Positions 7,608 through 16,287 are shown, counted from the stretch's first letter. The stretch is DNA of 32,199 nucleotides from an uncultured Spirochaetaceae bacterium (GCA_902797055.1 CADBRT010000057.1:1-32199), one strand, 5' to 3'. Numbers and translations: made by a program. The notes: a model not told the origin generated them from the sequence alone.

Positions 7608-8509
7608 AAATGGCAGAGATAAAACATCATTCTGATTTGTCCCCTCTGTCCGAACGAGCCTCCCGTTTGCATCTGTCATCCCTGTCCCTTGCACAGGGGA
7701 TGAGGGAAGGTGTGTTCCGTTCTCTGTACCGCGGTCAGGGAATGGAATTCAACGGCGTTCGTGAATATCTTCGAGGAGATGATGTTAGGTCGATAGACTG
7801 GAACGTTACAGCAAGGATGAACAAGCCGTTTGTCAAAGTTTTTGACGAAGAACGGGAGCTTGACGTCTTTATAGTGCTTGATACATCGCTTTCCATGCGG
7901 ATGGGTACCGGCAGGGTGACGAGAATTCAGAAAGCCTTTGATTGTGCTGCGTTGGTTTCTCTTGCATCCCTTCACAACGGAAGTCCTGTCGGTGCTGTTG
8001 TGTTTGATGGAGCCATCAATTTTTCCTGCGCTCCTAAGCATGGCAGAAAGCAGACGATGTTTCTGTTGTCGCGCTTTGAAAAATCTGTTGAACAGGAGGC
8101 AACAGGAGGTTCTGCGTTGGACAGCGCTTTACTCGGTGCGTTAAAACTGCTGAAAAAGCGCACGCTTGTCATGATTTTTTCAGATTTCCGCACCGCGGGG
8201 TATGAAGATGTGCTTGGCAGGCTGTGCTCAAAACACGATGTCATCGCCGCCCGCATTGGAGATCCGTCTGATTCTGTGCTTCCGTCGCTCGGAACGATTC
8301 CGTTTGCTGATGTGGAATCTTCTTTTTCCCGTCTGTTGCCGACTTCTTCGCCGTCGTTTAAGAATGCGTGGTTTTCAGCTGCCAACAGGCATGTCGAATT
8401 CTGGAAGCGCAGCTGTATACGTCACGGAGCAGTGCCGCTTATCTTGGATACAAAGAAGAATTCCTTTGCTGAACTTCAGGCATTTTTCACCGCGAGGGAG
8501 TATCGATGA
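7604..8509 (+). CDS. DUF58 domain protein with VWA-like fold (Bat operon)
   Basis: The 301-residue protein has the DUF58 core (YLRGDDVRSIDWNVTARM, about residues 55-72) followed by a VWA-like domain whose MIDAS motif is DTSLS at 93-97. DUF58 proteins pair with MoxR ATPases in almost all such loci, and the pair is thought to act on membrane or envelope complexes. No signal peptide or membrane helix is seen, so it is probably cytoplasmic. GTG 7604 gives a GTGA overlap with the MoxR stop and suits translational coupling; ATG 7610, two codons later, is equally possible because neither start has a clear ribosome site. It overlaps the next gene by 4 nt (ATGA). Confidence 0.93.
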   Translation: MKMAEIKHHSDLSPLSERASRLHLSSLSLAQGMREGVFRSLYRGQGMEFNGVREYLRGDDVRSIDWNVTARMNKPFVKVFDEERELDVFIVLDTSLSMRMGTGRVTRIQKAFDCAALVSLASLHNGSPVGAVVFDGAINFSCAPKHGRKQTMFLLSRFEKSVEQEATGGSALDSALLGALKLLKKRTLVMIFSDFRTAGYEDVLGRLCSKHDVIAARIGDPSDSVLPSLGTIPFADVESSFSRLLPTSSPSFKNAWFSAANRHVEFWKRSCIRHGAVPLILDTKKNSFAELQAFFTAREYR

Positions 8510-9519
8510 AAAAGCTGTTGCTTTTTGTCCTTGTGTTTCTGTGTTTCTGTGTTTCTGTGTTTTCCCAGCAATCGGTAACACCGGCGGAAATCTTCGTTGG
8601 CGATACAGTGGAACTGCGCTATGCGTTCCAGTCCGATGTGGATTTGTTTGAAGCGTCTGATAAACGTCTGGTAAAGAACGGGATGATTTATGTGGACGCC
8701 ACAAGTCCTGTTTTTGAAGAGTACGAGCCCGATTGGTCGGTGAATGATGTGTGTATACAGCGCGTTGGTATGACCTATACGCTCATCCTGCACTTCGTTC
8801 CTTGGAAAATAGGAGAACTTTCCTTCCCTGAACTGAATATAATGGAGTTGTGCGGTATAGAGTCTGAATCTCCCCCCGTGGTGATACAGCCGGAAATTGT
8901 GTTTGTTTTTTCTCTTGTCTCGCGTCTAGGAGCGACTGAACTCCGCGGAAATGCCGGCCCTCTCTTACTCCCGGGAACACGGTATCTTGTCTGGTCGTTG
9001 ATTATCATTCTGGTACTCGCTATGTCAGGGCTTTGCGTACTTATCGCGCGTTTCTCTGTGGTTGTCAGCAAAATCTTGAATTTCAATGAGATGCTCGGGT
9101 ATTTTAAAAACTCGTTTTTGACCAAGCGTCATCTGAACGCGTTGCTTTCGGACAAGCAGCACTTTTCTGATTCGGACTTTGCTTATGAGTGGCAGAAAAT
9201 TGTCAGAGGTTATCTGTCGTATCGATTCGGCTGTCCTTTCGCTTCGGTTACAACGAAGAATATCGTACATACAATCTCTGCGGTGACGGGTGATCTTCTG
9301 AGCATGGAGCAGGAAAATGCGGTGTTTTCACTGACAAGTCTTTTCATCAGGACTGATTACATCCGGTATGCGTCAGATTCCATCGATTCAAAGCAGTTTC
9401 CCCGTGAAGAGCACGCCGCGAATTTCCAAGATGGGGAACGAAAGAATATTGTGGAAATTACAATTCAGGGAATAGATACGTTGGAACGACAGGAGGATTC
9501 TGGATATGGCAAAGTTTGA
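8506..9519 (+). CDS. membrane-anchored exported protein of the Bat operon (short BatD-like)
   Basis: The 337-residue product has a strong signal peptide ending near VFSQ (residue ~21). A beta-rich periplasmic region of about 140 residues follows, beginning VTPAEIFVGDTVELRY, a layout like the first domain of BatD-type proteins. One membrane helix (YLVWSLIIILVLAMSGLCVL, about 165-184) is followed by a cytoplasmic helical part. I cannot assign a named family firmly. Its DNA contains three perfect and one partial GTGTTTCT units in the signal-peptide core (8533-8562); since 8 is not a multiple of 3, a slip would shift the frame. It overlaps the DUF58 gene by 4 nt and batA by 14 nt. Confidence 0.8.
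   Translation: MKKLLLFVLVFLCFCVSVFSQQSVTPAEIFVGDTVELRYAFQSDVDLFEASDKRLVKNGMIYVDATSPVFEEYEPDWSVNDVCIQRVGMTYTLILHFVPWKIGELSFPELNIMELCGIESESPPVVIQPEIVFVFSLVSRLGATELRGNAGPLLLPGTRYLVWSLIIILVLAMSGLCVLIARFSVVVSKILNFNEMLGYFKNSFLTKRHLNALLSDKQHFSDSDFAYEWQKIVRGYLSYRFGCPFASVTTKNIVHTISAVTGDLLSMEQENAVFSLTSLFIRTDYIRYASDSIDSKQFPREEHAANFQDGERKNIVEITIQGIDTLERQEDSGYGKV
8533..8562 (+). repeat. 8-bp tandem repeat (GTGTTTCT) inside a signal-peptide coding region
   Basis: Three perfect copies lie at 8533-8540, 8541-8548 and 8549-8556, with GTGTTT at 8557-8562 as a partial fourth. They encode part of the hydrophobic core of the signal peptide, starting at about codon 10. Confidence 0.85.
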
Positions 9520-10507
9520 AAATCCTGCGGCCTTTTTTTTGCTGCTGCTGATTCCTACCCTGTTTTTTCTGCGCTATTTGAAGCTCTTTTCGGGCATAAC
9601 CTTTCCTCTTACGCTGGGTGACTGGAACGGAAATAAATTTTCCTGGCGCAGTCCCCTGTTATCGTTTTTGATTTTTCTCGTTCACGTGCTTGAAGTAGCC
9701 TCGTACATTTGTGTCGTTATAGCTGTTGCAAATCCTGTTTCGAGACATCAGGATAAGGTGTATTCATCACGAGGATCTGATGTGATTTTCGTGGTGGATA
9801 TAAGTCCGTCCATGGCAGCCCGCGATATTGCTGGAATGTCCCGATTGGAAGCTGCCCAGCACGCCATGCATGCGATTGCTGGAAATGACAACGGTAATTC
9901 CTTTGGATTGGTGGAGATGGCGAGGGAGGCTGCGCTTATAGTTCCTCCGACGATGGACCGGAATATGTTTTTTTCACGTGCAGACGGTATGTTGGTCGGG
10001 GAAATGGGGGACGGTACGGCTATCGGTACGGGGCTTTCAACTGCTGTCTACCATCTCGATGGTTCTGATGCGCCGAAGAAGGCAATCGTTCTGATAACTG
10101 ATGGTGAAAATAATGCTGGTGAACTGAACCCGCATACCGTCGCCCGGCTCGCCCAGACAAAAGGAATTATGCTTTTTGTTCTTGGCCTGGGGACGAAAGG
10201 TGCGGTTCCGCTTGAGTACGCGGATCCAAAGACTGGACGTGTGTATTCGGGATATCTGATGTCGGAATATGACACTCAGGAGCTTTCTCTTATTGCTGCC
10301 GCCGGAGGTGGTGTCGCTTTTGACGTAGAGACTGTTGCTGCTTTGACGGACGTCGTTTCTTCCATTTCAAAGAATGTGTCGGTGGCGCAAAGTTACAGGA
10401 TTAAGAACTACGACATCGAGCATTACCGGTATTTCCTTTTTCTTGCTGCCTGCTGCTATGTCGTAGCATGGGTGATCCGCCGGTTGATTCTTAAGGAGGT
10501 CTGTTAG
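9506..10507 (+). CDS. batA: BatA-type VWA membrane protein
   Basis: The 333-residue protein has the standard BatA layout: two N-terminal membrane helices (about 8-25 and 50-76), a VWA domain facing one side of the membrane, and a C-terminal helix (about 307-325). The MIDAS metal site is intact: DISPS (98-102), the Thr of GDGTAIGTGL and the Asp of ITDGENN. Bat proteins were first linked to aerotolerance in Bacteroides and are found across spirochaetes; a role in envelope complex assembly is likely but unproven. AGGAGG (9491-9496) precedes the ATG. The start overlaps the upstream gene by 14 nt, and batB begins directly after the stop. Confidence 0.93.
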   Translation: MAKFENPAAFFLLLLIPTLFFLRYLKLFSGITFPLTLGDWNGNKFSWRSPLLSFLIFLVHVLEVASYICVVIAVANPVSRHQDKVYSSRGSDVIFVVDISPSMAARDIAGMSRLEAAQHAMHAIAGNDNGNSFGLVEMAREAALIVPPTMDRNMFFSRADGMLVGEMGDGTAIGTGLSTAVYHLDGSDAPKKAIVLITDGENNAGELNPHTVARLAQTKGIMLFVLGLGTKGAVPLEYADPKTGRVYSGYLMSEYDTQELSLIAAAGGGVAFDVETVAALTDVVSSISKNVSVAQSYRIKNYDIEHYRYFLFLAACCYVVAWVIRRLILKEVC

Positions 10508-12103
10508 ATGAGCTTTCCGCTTTTTTCCATTGAAATCGAAAAACCCCGTTCGCTGCTCGCTTTCTTAGTACTTGTCGTTGCGCTCTGTATTCAGGTTGTC
10601 CGTTTTTTACAGGTGATGAAGGTTATTGATAGTGGCGCTACCCGTGGTATGTGGCGTAAATTTATTTGTAAGACAGGTTTCATGGGGCTGGCGATATCCT
10701 GTTTCATACTTGCCTATGCGGGGGTTTCCTGGGGAACATCTCCGATTCCTGTTCAAAAGACAGGAGACGCGGTCGCTTTTGTCTTTGATATATCCTACAG
10801 CATGATGGCAACTGACGGTGGCGATGGAAAAACGAGGCTCCAAAGCGCAGCGGAATTTTCCCGCCTGTTGCTTGAACGTATGGAAAATACGAGTACTTCT
10901 GTTGTTTTGGCAAAAGGGGAGGGCATTGTCAGTGTTCCTTTGACGAATGACCGTAAGAGTGTTCTGTCTCTGTTGGATAATTTGTCTCCGGAACTAATGA
11001 CAGCAGGAGGAACAAGTCTGGGAAAAGGTGTGGAAGCGGCACTGCTTTCTTTTCCTTCTCAGTCGGCGGAGGCGCTGCATATTTGGCTGTTTACGGACGG
11101 AGAGGAGACGGACAGTACGTTAAGCGATGCGCTCCTTAAAACGACGAAATTCGGCATACCTGTTACGGTAATCGGCTTCGGTACAGAAAATGGTGCAGAC
11201 ATTGCAGCCGGAGACAGAACGACCAATGTGCATTCTTCCTTGCAGTCGGACAAACTGCTCTCTCTTGCCCGCCATTCTGATTTCCGCGGAACGGTAAAAT
11301 ATATGAACGCAACTGATAAAGGCTGTGCATACAGAATGCTGCGGGAGTTGGGGCAGGACAGTGAGAATACGTCCGGTAAGGTGTATTTTGAAGAAAAAAG
11401 GCTTTCCCGTCATGGGATTTTTATTGAGATAGGTATCGGTTTTTTGCTGTTTGCTTTGATTCTGGGGGAAATTGACATCGGAATCCGCCGTCGTCCCCCC
11501 TTGCAATCCGTCGCTGCGTCAATGGTCTTTCTTGTTCTGTTGTCTTCCTGTTCCGCAGGAACGAAAGACAGGCTTGACATTTTGGGCGGTTCGCTGGAGT
11601 GGAACCGAAAGGATTATGAGGCAGCGACAGCTGTTTTTCTAGGGGCTTTGGAACGAGCTGAAGCAACCGGCAATGAGGAATTGAAACAGTACGCTCTGTA
11701 TAATCTTGCGACGACGTATATGATGCAGAACGAACGGGATGCTACTGTCAAACGTTTTTCCCAGATTGCTCCTGATGCCAATAAAGAGATAAAATTTTCA
11801 GTTTTTTACAATTCAGGTATTCTGGCGCATAGAAACGGCGATTATGAGTCTGCAGCCAGATTTTTTAGGGAAGCATTGCGCATAGACAGCATGAGCGTTG
11901 ATGCCAAAATAAATTTTGAGCTTTCTATGGGGCTTGAGAACGCTAAAAAGAACAGTGGAGCCGGGAATATGAGCGAAGTTTCCCTTAATGAGGAAAGCGA
12001 TACGCTTGAAAGTGCGGTTTATTCTATTGTCAGGGAAAAGGAGCAGCAGGAATGGAAGAACAGACAGCAGTCAGATACAGTTTCCGGCGCCGACGATTAT
12101 TAA
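10508..12103 (+). CDS. batB: BatB VWA protein fused to a BatC-like TPR domain
   Basis: The 531-residue protein has two N-terminal helices (about 15-33 and 56-73), a VWA domain with MIDAS DISYS at 94-98, a conserved GGTSLGKG and FTDGEE, and a membrane helix at about 303-320. A second hydrophobic stretch ends in LLSSC (Cys 348), which reads like a lipobox preceded by arginines. TPR-type repeats follow (about 360-470; WNRKDYEAATAVF, YNSGILAHRNGDYESAARFF). In many bacteria BatB and the TPR protein BatC are separate genes, so this looks like a fusion that kept BatC's old signal peptide. AAGGAGG (10493-10499) gives a good start; stop and start codons of batA and batB are adjacent. It overlaps batD by 52 nt. 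Confidence 0.9.
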   Translation: MSFPLFSIEIEKPRSLLAFLVLVVALCIQVVRFLQVMKVIDSGATRGMWRKFICKTGFMGLAISCFILAYAGVSWGTSPIPVQKTGDAVAFVFDISYSMMATDGGDGKTRLQSAAEFSRLLLERMENTSTSVVLAKGEGIVSVPLTNDRKSVLSLLDNLSPELMTAGGTSLGKGVEAALLSFPSQSAEALHIWLFTDGEETDSTLSDALLKTTKFGIPVTVIGFGTENGADIAAGDRTTNVHSSLQSDKLLSLARHSDFRGTVKYMNATDKGCAYRMLRELGQDSENTSGKVYFEEKRLSRHGIFIEIGIGFLLFALILGEIDIGIRRRPPLQSVAASMVFLVLLSSCSAGTKDRLDILGGSLEWNRKDYEAATAVFLGALERAEATGNEELKQYALYNLATTYMMQNERDATVKRFSQIAPDANKEIKFSVFYNSGILAHRNGDYESAARFFREALRIDSMSVDAKINFELSMGLENAKKNSGAGNMSEVSLNEESDTLESAVYSIVREKEQQEWKNRQQSDTVSGADDY

Positions 12104-13461
12104 AATCCTTTCTGGGGGTGTTGTTTTTACAGATATGCATTTCATCCGGCTGTTTTGCTGTAAGTTGGGCATATTTGAAATCCCTTTCGTTTAAGACTGA
12201 TGCAACTTATATTTTTACTGCAACAAATACGACGTTTTCTCTGGATATTGCCAGCAAACCTCCGAGCGAGGTGACGCTGTACATCAATGCTATTCCCGAT
12301 GGTGTTGAGCTGATGTCGGTGAAAAAGCAGACATATATTCCTCCTGTCGGAAGTTCGGATACTGGTTACGGTACTCATGTCGATGTTACGGTCAGGTTTT
12401 CATCAGTCGGGGATTACCGATTGTTTGATGCCGACCTGCAGGTGAAGGAAGGTATGCTGAAAGTTCCGTTTCCTCGTGTTCATGTCTTCGAAAATACTCA
12501 AATACTTGTGCCGGAGCTCTCTGTCGGTTTTGATGCTAAACAAAATGCTAAAAAGCCTGTTGTCTGTGAGGAAGGTGAGCACTTGACGTATACTGTCAAT
12601 GTCAAATTTGCGGCGAATGTCCAAGATATATCGTGGAAGCTTCCGGAGAATTCTGTTTTTAAGGAGATTAAAAGGCATCCGATAGCAGAGGAAGGTCATG
12701 AGAAAGAGTCTTTTTCACCGGCTGCGAAACCTGTTATTACATTTGACTGGCAACCGCTCCTGCCGGGAGACTATAAACTTCCAGAAGTTTCTGTAACAGC
12801 CATGTCTTACAATGGTTCTTTCGTGACGCTCACGAGTCCCTCCATATCTGTTGCTGTCCGCAGTAAAAGCTCTTCCTCTGTTGAGGAAAAAAAAGAAACT
12901 GGAAATGATTCAATCGGTTATTTTGCAGATTCTTTTGAAACACCAGCTCTCTCTGAAGCTCAGACGAGTGTGGTAAATCTTTCTCGTGAAAATGTAGCGC
13001 TTCTGGCGAAGCTTCACACTCGGGAAAGGCATTCGCTTCCGTTTTTTTCCCACAACCGGAGTGAACGGATAGCGGCAGAGGAGGCTTTGGGGCTCCCTGT
13101 GTCGGAGGATGAGCCGAGTGTACTTGTGTTCATCCTGTTTTGTGCTCTCTTCTTGGCGGATGTAATGGCCTCTGTTGTACTTCTTGTTATGAAGAAAAAC
13201 AGACTTGCCTCTCTCTGTCTCGTTACGGTGACGCTCCTTGCTGCTGCCTGTATTTTCTGCCGTATAGAGACTGCACGTGAGCAGGCGGTGTTTGCAGGGG
13301 GACCTGTGTTTCCGATTCCGGAGAATGACAGTTCCAAAAGCTGTGAGGTTCAGTCCGGGGGGGTCGTGGAAGTTCATAAGCATGCCGGTAAATGGCTGTA
13401 CATAAGTTTCCGTGATACTGCCGGCTGGGTTCCGTCCGATTCTGTAATTTTTATCAAGTAG
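12052..13461 (+). CDS. batD: BatD-like protein with a C-terminal SH3-like domain
   Basis: The 469-residue product begins with an Arg-rich n-region and hydrophobic segment (about 17-36). It continues with beta-rich periplasmic domains typical of the oxygen-tolerance BatD family (WQPLLPGDYKLPEVSV near 220-245). Two membrane helices (about 352-380 and 385-405) precede a C-terminal domain of about 65 residues that ends in GKWLYISFRDTAGWVPSDSV, the signature of a bacterial SH3-like fold. Such domains often bind peptidoglycan or proteins; the target here is unknown. The start is supported by AGGAG at 12038-12042, although it lies 52 nt inside the previous gene. It is the last gene of the operon. 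Confidence 0.85.
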   Translation: MEEQTAVRYSFRRRRLLKSFLGVLFLQICISSGCFAVSWAYLKSLSFKTDATYIFTATNTTFSLDIASKPPSEVTLYINAIPDGVELMSVKKQTYIPPVGSSDTGYGTHVDVTVRFSSVGDYRLFDADLQVKEGMLKVPFPRVHVFENTQILVPELSVGFDAKQNAKKPVVCEEGEHLTYTVNVKFAANVQDISWKLPENSVFKEIKRHPIAEEGHEKESFSPAAKPVITFDWQPLLPGDYKLPEVSVTAMSYNGSFVTLTSPSISVAVRSKSSSSVEEKKETGNDSIGYFADSFETPALSEAQTSVVNLSRENVALLAKLHTRERHSLPFFSHNRSERIAAEEALGLPVSEDEPSVLVFILFCALFLADVMASVVLLVMKKNRLASLCLVTVTLLAAACIFCRIETAREQAVFAGGPVFPIPENDSSKSCEVQSGGVVEVHKHAGKWLYISFRDTAGWVPSDSVIFIK

Positions 13462-13505
13462 GCATGTTTTAAAAATAAAACGAGATTGCTTTTTCGAGGT
13501 AAAAA

Positions 13506-14060
13506 ATGAACATGGACGACATTCTGAACCAGTGGGATGATATACAGCGCAAGGAACGGGTTCCGAAGAAAGGCCCTCAAAAATCCCACAAAATGGCGAA
13601 TGCCCCTACGAAAGAGGAAAAAGAAGCCCGCAGACAAGGATACAGCTATGAGCAGCAGATGGAGACTGATAACCGGAAGCGGGCGAATCCGATGGATGTG
13701 TGGCTGAACAGATATGGAACAATTGACAAGGATAAACTTGAAGATGAGGTGGAAGAGAGCAATCTCCTCCACAATCCAAGCTATTTGAAGTCTTTGCGCT
13801 CGGAAGCGACTTTAGATCTGCACGGGCTTACAAGGGATGAAGCGTGGGATAGGGTTTCAAGCTTTGTCAACGATTGTGTTCGACGGAAGCTGCGGAAAAT
13901 TACGTTCATACACGGGAAAGGTCAGCACAGCCATGGTTCAGATCCGATACTCGGTCCCATGATCCGTCTTTTTATAGAACAGGACAAGCGGTTGGGGGCT
14001 TCTGGTCATCCGGACAGGAATCACGGTGGAACCGGTGCTACTTGGGTTATCATAAGGTAA
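13506..14060 (+). CDS. Smr-domain protein
   Basis: The 184-residue protein has a charged N-terminal half and a C-terminal Smr domain. Hallmarks are LDLHGLTRDEA (about 101-111), FIHGKGQHS (about 137-145) and TGATWVII at the end. Smr domains, also found at the C-terminus of MutS2, are nucleic-acid endonucleases in tested cases, with roles in ribosome rescue or DNA processing; stand-alone forms are common and mostly uncharacterised. GAGG at 13496-13499 supports ATG 13506, or ATG 13512 two codons later. It stands alone between the Bat operon and the J-domain gene. Confidence 0.92.
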   Translation: MNMDDILNQWDDIQRKERVPKKGPQKSHKMANAPTKEEKEARRQGYSYEQQMETDNRKRANPMDVWLNRYGTIDKDKLEDEVEESNLLHNPSYLKSLRSEATLDLHGLTRDEAWDRVSSFVNDCVRRKLRKITFIHGKGQHSHGSDPILGPMIRLFIEQDKRLGASGHPDRNHGGTGATWVIIR

Positions 14061-14098
14061 AAATCCTGTTATAAAACAGATATGAAATGATTTCTTTC

Positions 14099-14127
14099 TT
14101 GCCGGTAGGCTTGTAAAGAATTATGTT
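14099..14127 (+). promoter_or_regulatory. putative promoter of the J-domain gene
   Basis: TTGCCG (14099-14104) and TATGTT (14122-14127) are separated by 17 nt. The ATG at 14140 follows after 12 nt, with AAGG at 14135-14138. The -10 match is only fair. Confidence 0.35.
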
Positions 14128-14139
14128 TTGAATTAAGGT

Positions 14140-14709
14140 ATGAATAATATGGATGATTTATATTCAGTTCTCGGTGTCAGTAAAACTGCCTCTGCTGAGG
14201 AGATAAAGAAAGCTTATAGAAGTCTTGCTTTTAAATACCATCCTGACAGAAATCAGGGAAACAAAGAGGCTGAGGAAAAATTCAAAGAGATAAATGCTGC
14301 GTACTCTGTTCTTGGCGATGATGTAAAGCGCCGCCAATATGATGCTGGAGGATTTTCTGCTTCGGGTTCTGAATATGGCCAGCAGAGTAATGCTGGATAC
14401 AACAACACCAGTAACTCTGGATACGGATATGACGACCCGTTCAGCAGTTGGTTCAGGGACTTTCAAACGGGCGAGAACGACTACCGAAATACGTATACAT
14501 GGACAACGCGTACTACCGAGAATTCTCCAAGAAAGAGTTGGGGTTCACGATTTCTGCACGGAACAGTCAAGGCTGTTATCGGCTTTGGCGTAGCACGCTA
14601 TCTGATGTGGTTCTTCCCTATAAACCTCATCGCGCTGATTGCTGGTATTCAGGGCGTTGGAGAGGCTCTAGGTTCTTTCAAGTATATATTCGCCGATGGG
14701 AAAGAATAA
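14140..14709 (+). CDS. J-domain protein with a C-terminal hydrophobic region
   Basis: An N-terminal J domain (about 5-68) carries the HPD tripeptide at 34-36, so it can stimulate an Hsp70 such as DnaK. A Gly/Ser/Tyr/Asn-rich linker follows (about 70-120), then a C-terminal part with a hydrophobic stretch ([20 protein letters not shown]) that likely anchors it in the inner membrane. It lacks the zinc-finger and substrate-binding domains of classical DnaJ, so it is a specialised membrane co-chaperone. Length is 189 residues. It converges with infA, with only 15 nt between the ends and no visible terminator. Confidence 0.92.
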   Translation: MNNMDDLYSVLGVSKTASAEEIKKAYRSLAFKYHPDRNQGNKEAEEKFKEINAAYSVLGDDVKRRQYDAGGFSASGSEYGQQSNAGYNNTSNSGYGYDDPFSSWFRDFQTGENDYRNTYTWTTRTTENSPRKSWGSRFLHGTVKAVIGFGVARYLMWFFPINLIALIAGIQGVGEALGSFKYIFADGKE

Positions 14710-14724
14710 TAAGCGGGATTAGGA

Positions 14725-14946
14725 TTAACGCTCGCGGAAAATGATGCGTCCGCGATTCAAATCATAAGGTGAAAGTTCTACTTTTACCTTGTCGCCCGGC
14801 ACGATTCTGATGTAGTGCTTGCGCATTTTGCCGCTCAAGTGGGCGAGTATTATGTGCTTGTTTTCCAGTTCAACCCTGAACTGAGTGTTTGGAAGCGCTT
14901 CCTTTACGAGACCGATGACTTCAATAGCTTCATCTTTATTAGCCAC
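14725..14946 (-). CDS. infA: translation initiation factor IF-1
   Basis: The 73-residue single OB-fold protein matches bacterial IF-1 along its whole length ([54 protein letters not shown]). IF-1 binds the 30S A site and works with IF-2 and IF-3 at initiation. The start codon is GTG (14944-14946), with GGAGG at 14951-14955. It is a stand-alone gene, outside any ribosomal protein operon, and divergent from the DksA-type gene. Confidence 0.97.
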   Translation of the reverse strand: MANKDEAIEVIGLVKEALPNTQFRVELENKHIILAHLSGKMRKHYIRIVPGDKVKVELSPYDLNRGRIIFRER

Positions 14947-14997
14947 GAATTCCTCCAGATAAAATCAGCAAGGTGTTTAGAATACTGTTTTGTTCCC

Positions 14998-15026
14998 TTG
15001 CATTTTTAGTATTTTATGCGTATATT
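14998..15026 (+). promoter_or_regulatory. sigma70-type promoter of the DksA-type gene
   Basis: TTGCAT (14998-15003) and TATATT (15021-15026) are spaced by 17 nt. Transcription should start near 15033, about 35 nt before the ATG. The only ribosome site downstream is AAGGGG (15057-15062). Confidence 0.6.
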
Positions 15027-15067
15027 AGTATGTACAAAAATAACACTAATGTCAACAAGGGGAAATT

Positions 15068-15424
15068 ATGAATAAGGAATTTATTGAGAATCAGAAAAAA
15101 ATTCTCATGGACGAGAAAAAAGAGATTCTCGATTCTCTTGCGGGGCAGAGCGAGGAACTTCGCAAGCTGGTTGAAAATGTGGAATCTGGTGACGACGCTG
15201 ACAAAGCTTCAGATACGATTGACCGGACTCTGCTCAACTCTTTGAGCGATGCCTCTCAGAGAAGACTCGTGATGATAAATAATGCGTTGGACAGAATATC
15301 TCAGGACAGATACGGACTTTGCTTGCTCTGCGGGAAAGAGATTCCAGAAGCCCGCCTGGAGGCAATCCCATATGCCGCTCTCTGTGTGGAGTGCCAGGCG
15401 AAAGAGGAAAAGAGAAACCGTTAG
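15068..15424 (+). CDS. dksA: DksA/TraR-family transcription regulator
   Basis: The 118-residue protein has an N-terminal coiled coil and a C4 zinc finger (CLLCGKE...CVEC, about 88-113). The DksA tip motif DxxDxA is present as DDADKA (42-47). In E. coli those acidic residues at the coiled-coil tip enter the RNA polymerase secondary channel and act with ppGpp. It is shorter than E. coli DksA (151 residues), mainly at the ends, so the activity is inferred. It has its own promoter and AAGGGG ribosome site. Its stop codon overlaps the stop of the convergent PHP gene by 3 nt. Confidence 0.9.
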   Translation: MNKEFIENQKKILMDEKKEILDSLAGQSEELRKLVENVESGDDADKASDTIDRTLLNSLSDASQRRLVMINNALDRISQDRYGLCLLCGKEIPEARLEAIPYAALCVECQAKEEKRNR

Positions 15425-16287
15425 TTGATCCGCTGGAAAAAGAGACCGTCTGAAAAATATGCAAGTTCCGTATAGCCTGCGGCCTTTGCATAGAGGGCGG
15501 CTTCATTGAACCAATAGTCAAGATGTTCCGGTCTGTGTGCGTCTGAACTGAGCACCAGCGGAACTTTTTTTGTTTTTAAGCGTGAAAGAAAGAACAGTGA
15601 CGGGTAGGGGGAGTGCATGTGCCCCCGTGCGAGTCCGCCGGTGTTCAATTCCACTGCAACCCCTGCCTTTGCAATTGCTTCCGCGGTTGCTTCGACTTCG
15701 TCCTTGTACCACTGCGTATTTTCGTCAAACATGGGCTGAGACTCGTATCTGTTCTGCATTCGGATCAGGTCCGGGTGTCCGATTATGGAAAAATCGCAGG
15801 TTTCAAGCATTTTCCGTTCACATGCAAAATACGATTTCACGGCTTCCCGTATGTTTCCATAAAAATAGTCTTCGATCCTCTTCTGTACATCAGCAGCGTT
15901 TGTGCTGTCAGCTTCAAAGTATCCGCCGTTTTTGCCTGGAACGAAATGTACTGAACCTATCAAATAATCCGGTGCAAATGCTTTATAGGCTGAAAAGTCC
16001 GGACTGCACCATCCGCTGATGAAATCCGCTTCGAATCCGGTGTAGATCTTGATTTTCCCGCTGTATACTTCTTTCAGCCGGCGTATCTCATTGCAATAGT
16101 CGGTGTGTGCTGTCGTTTCAATGTGCCAATCATCGGAAAAAGGGTACATGGAGTGGGAGCTGAATCCCAGAATGTCGAATCCTTTGTCTATCGCTGCCAA
16201 GACCATCTGTTCTGCGGAAACGGTACCGTCGCAAAACGTACAGTGTGTGTGGTAGTTTGATTTTATCGATTTGTTCATGGTAATCAT
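15421..16287 (-). CDS. PHP-domain phosphoesterase, histidinol-phosphatase-like (HisK type)
   Basis: Metal-dependent phosphoesterase of the PHP superfamily. Ligand motifs in order: NYHTH near residue 12-16, GFSSHS, GFEADF, GSVHFV, IGHPDLIR and SSDAHRPEHL near the end. The 288 residues fit HisK-type histidinol-phosphatases, but no other his gene is nearby, so the substrate is uncertain. The start (ATG 16285-16287) overlaps the stop of the upstream receiver-domain gene as ATGA, so translation is probably coupled and both act in one process; ATG 16278 is an alternative start. It ends tail-to-tail with the DksA-type gene. Confidence 0.88.
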   Translation of the reverse strand: MITMNKSIKSNYHTHCTFCDGTVSAEQMVLAAIDKGFDILGFSSHSMYPFSDDWHIETTAHTDYCNEIRRLKEVYSGKIKIYTGFEADFISGWCSPDFSAYKAFAPDYLIGSVHFVPGKNGGYFEADSTNAADVQKRIEDYFYGNIREAVKSYFACERKMLETCDFSIIGHPDLIRMQNRYESQPMFDENTQWYKDEVEATAEAIAKAGVAVELNTGGLARGHMHSPYPSLFFLSRLKTKKVPLVLSSDAHRPEHLDYWFNEAALYAKAAGYTELAYFSDGLFFQRIN

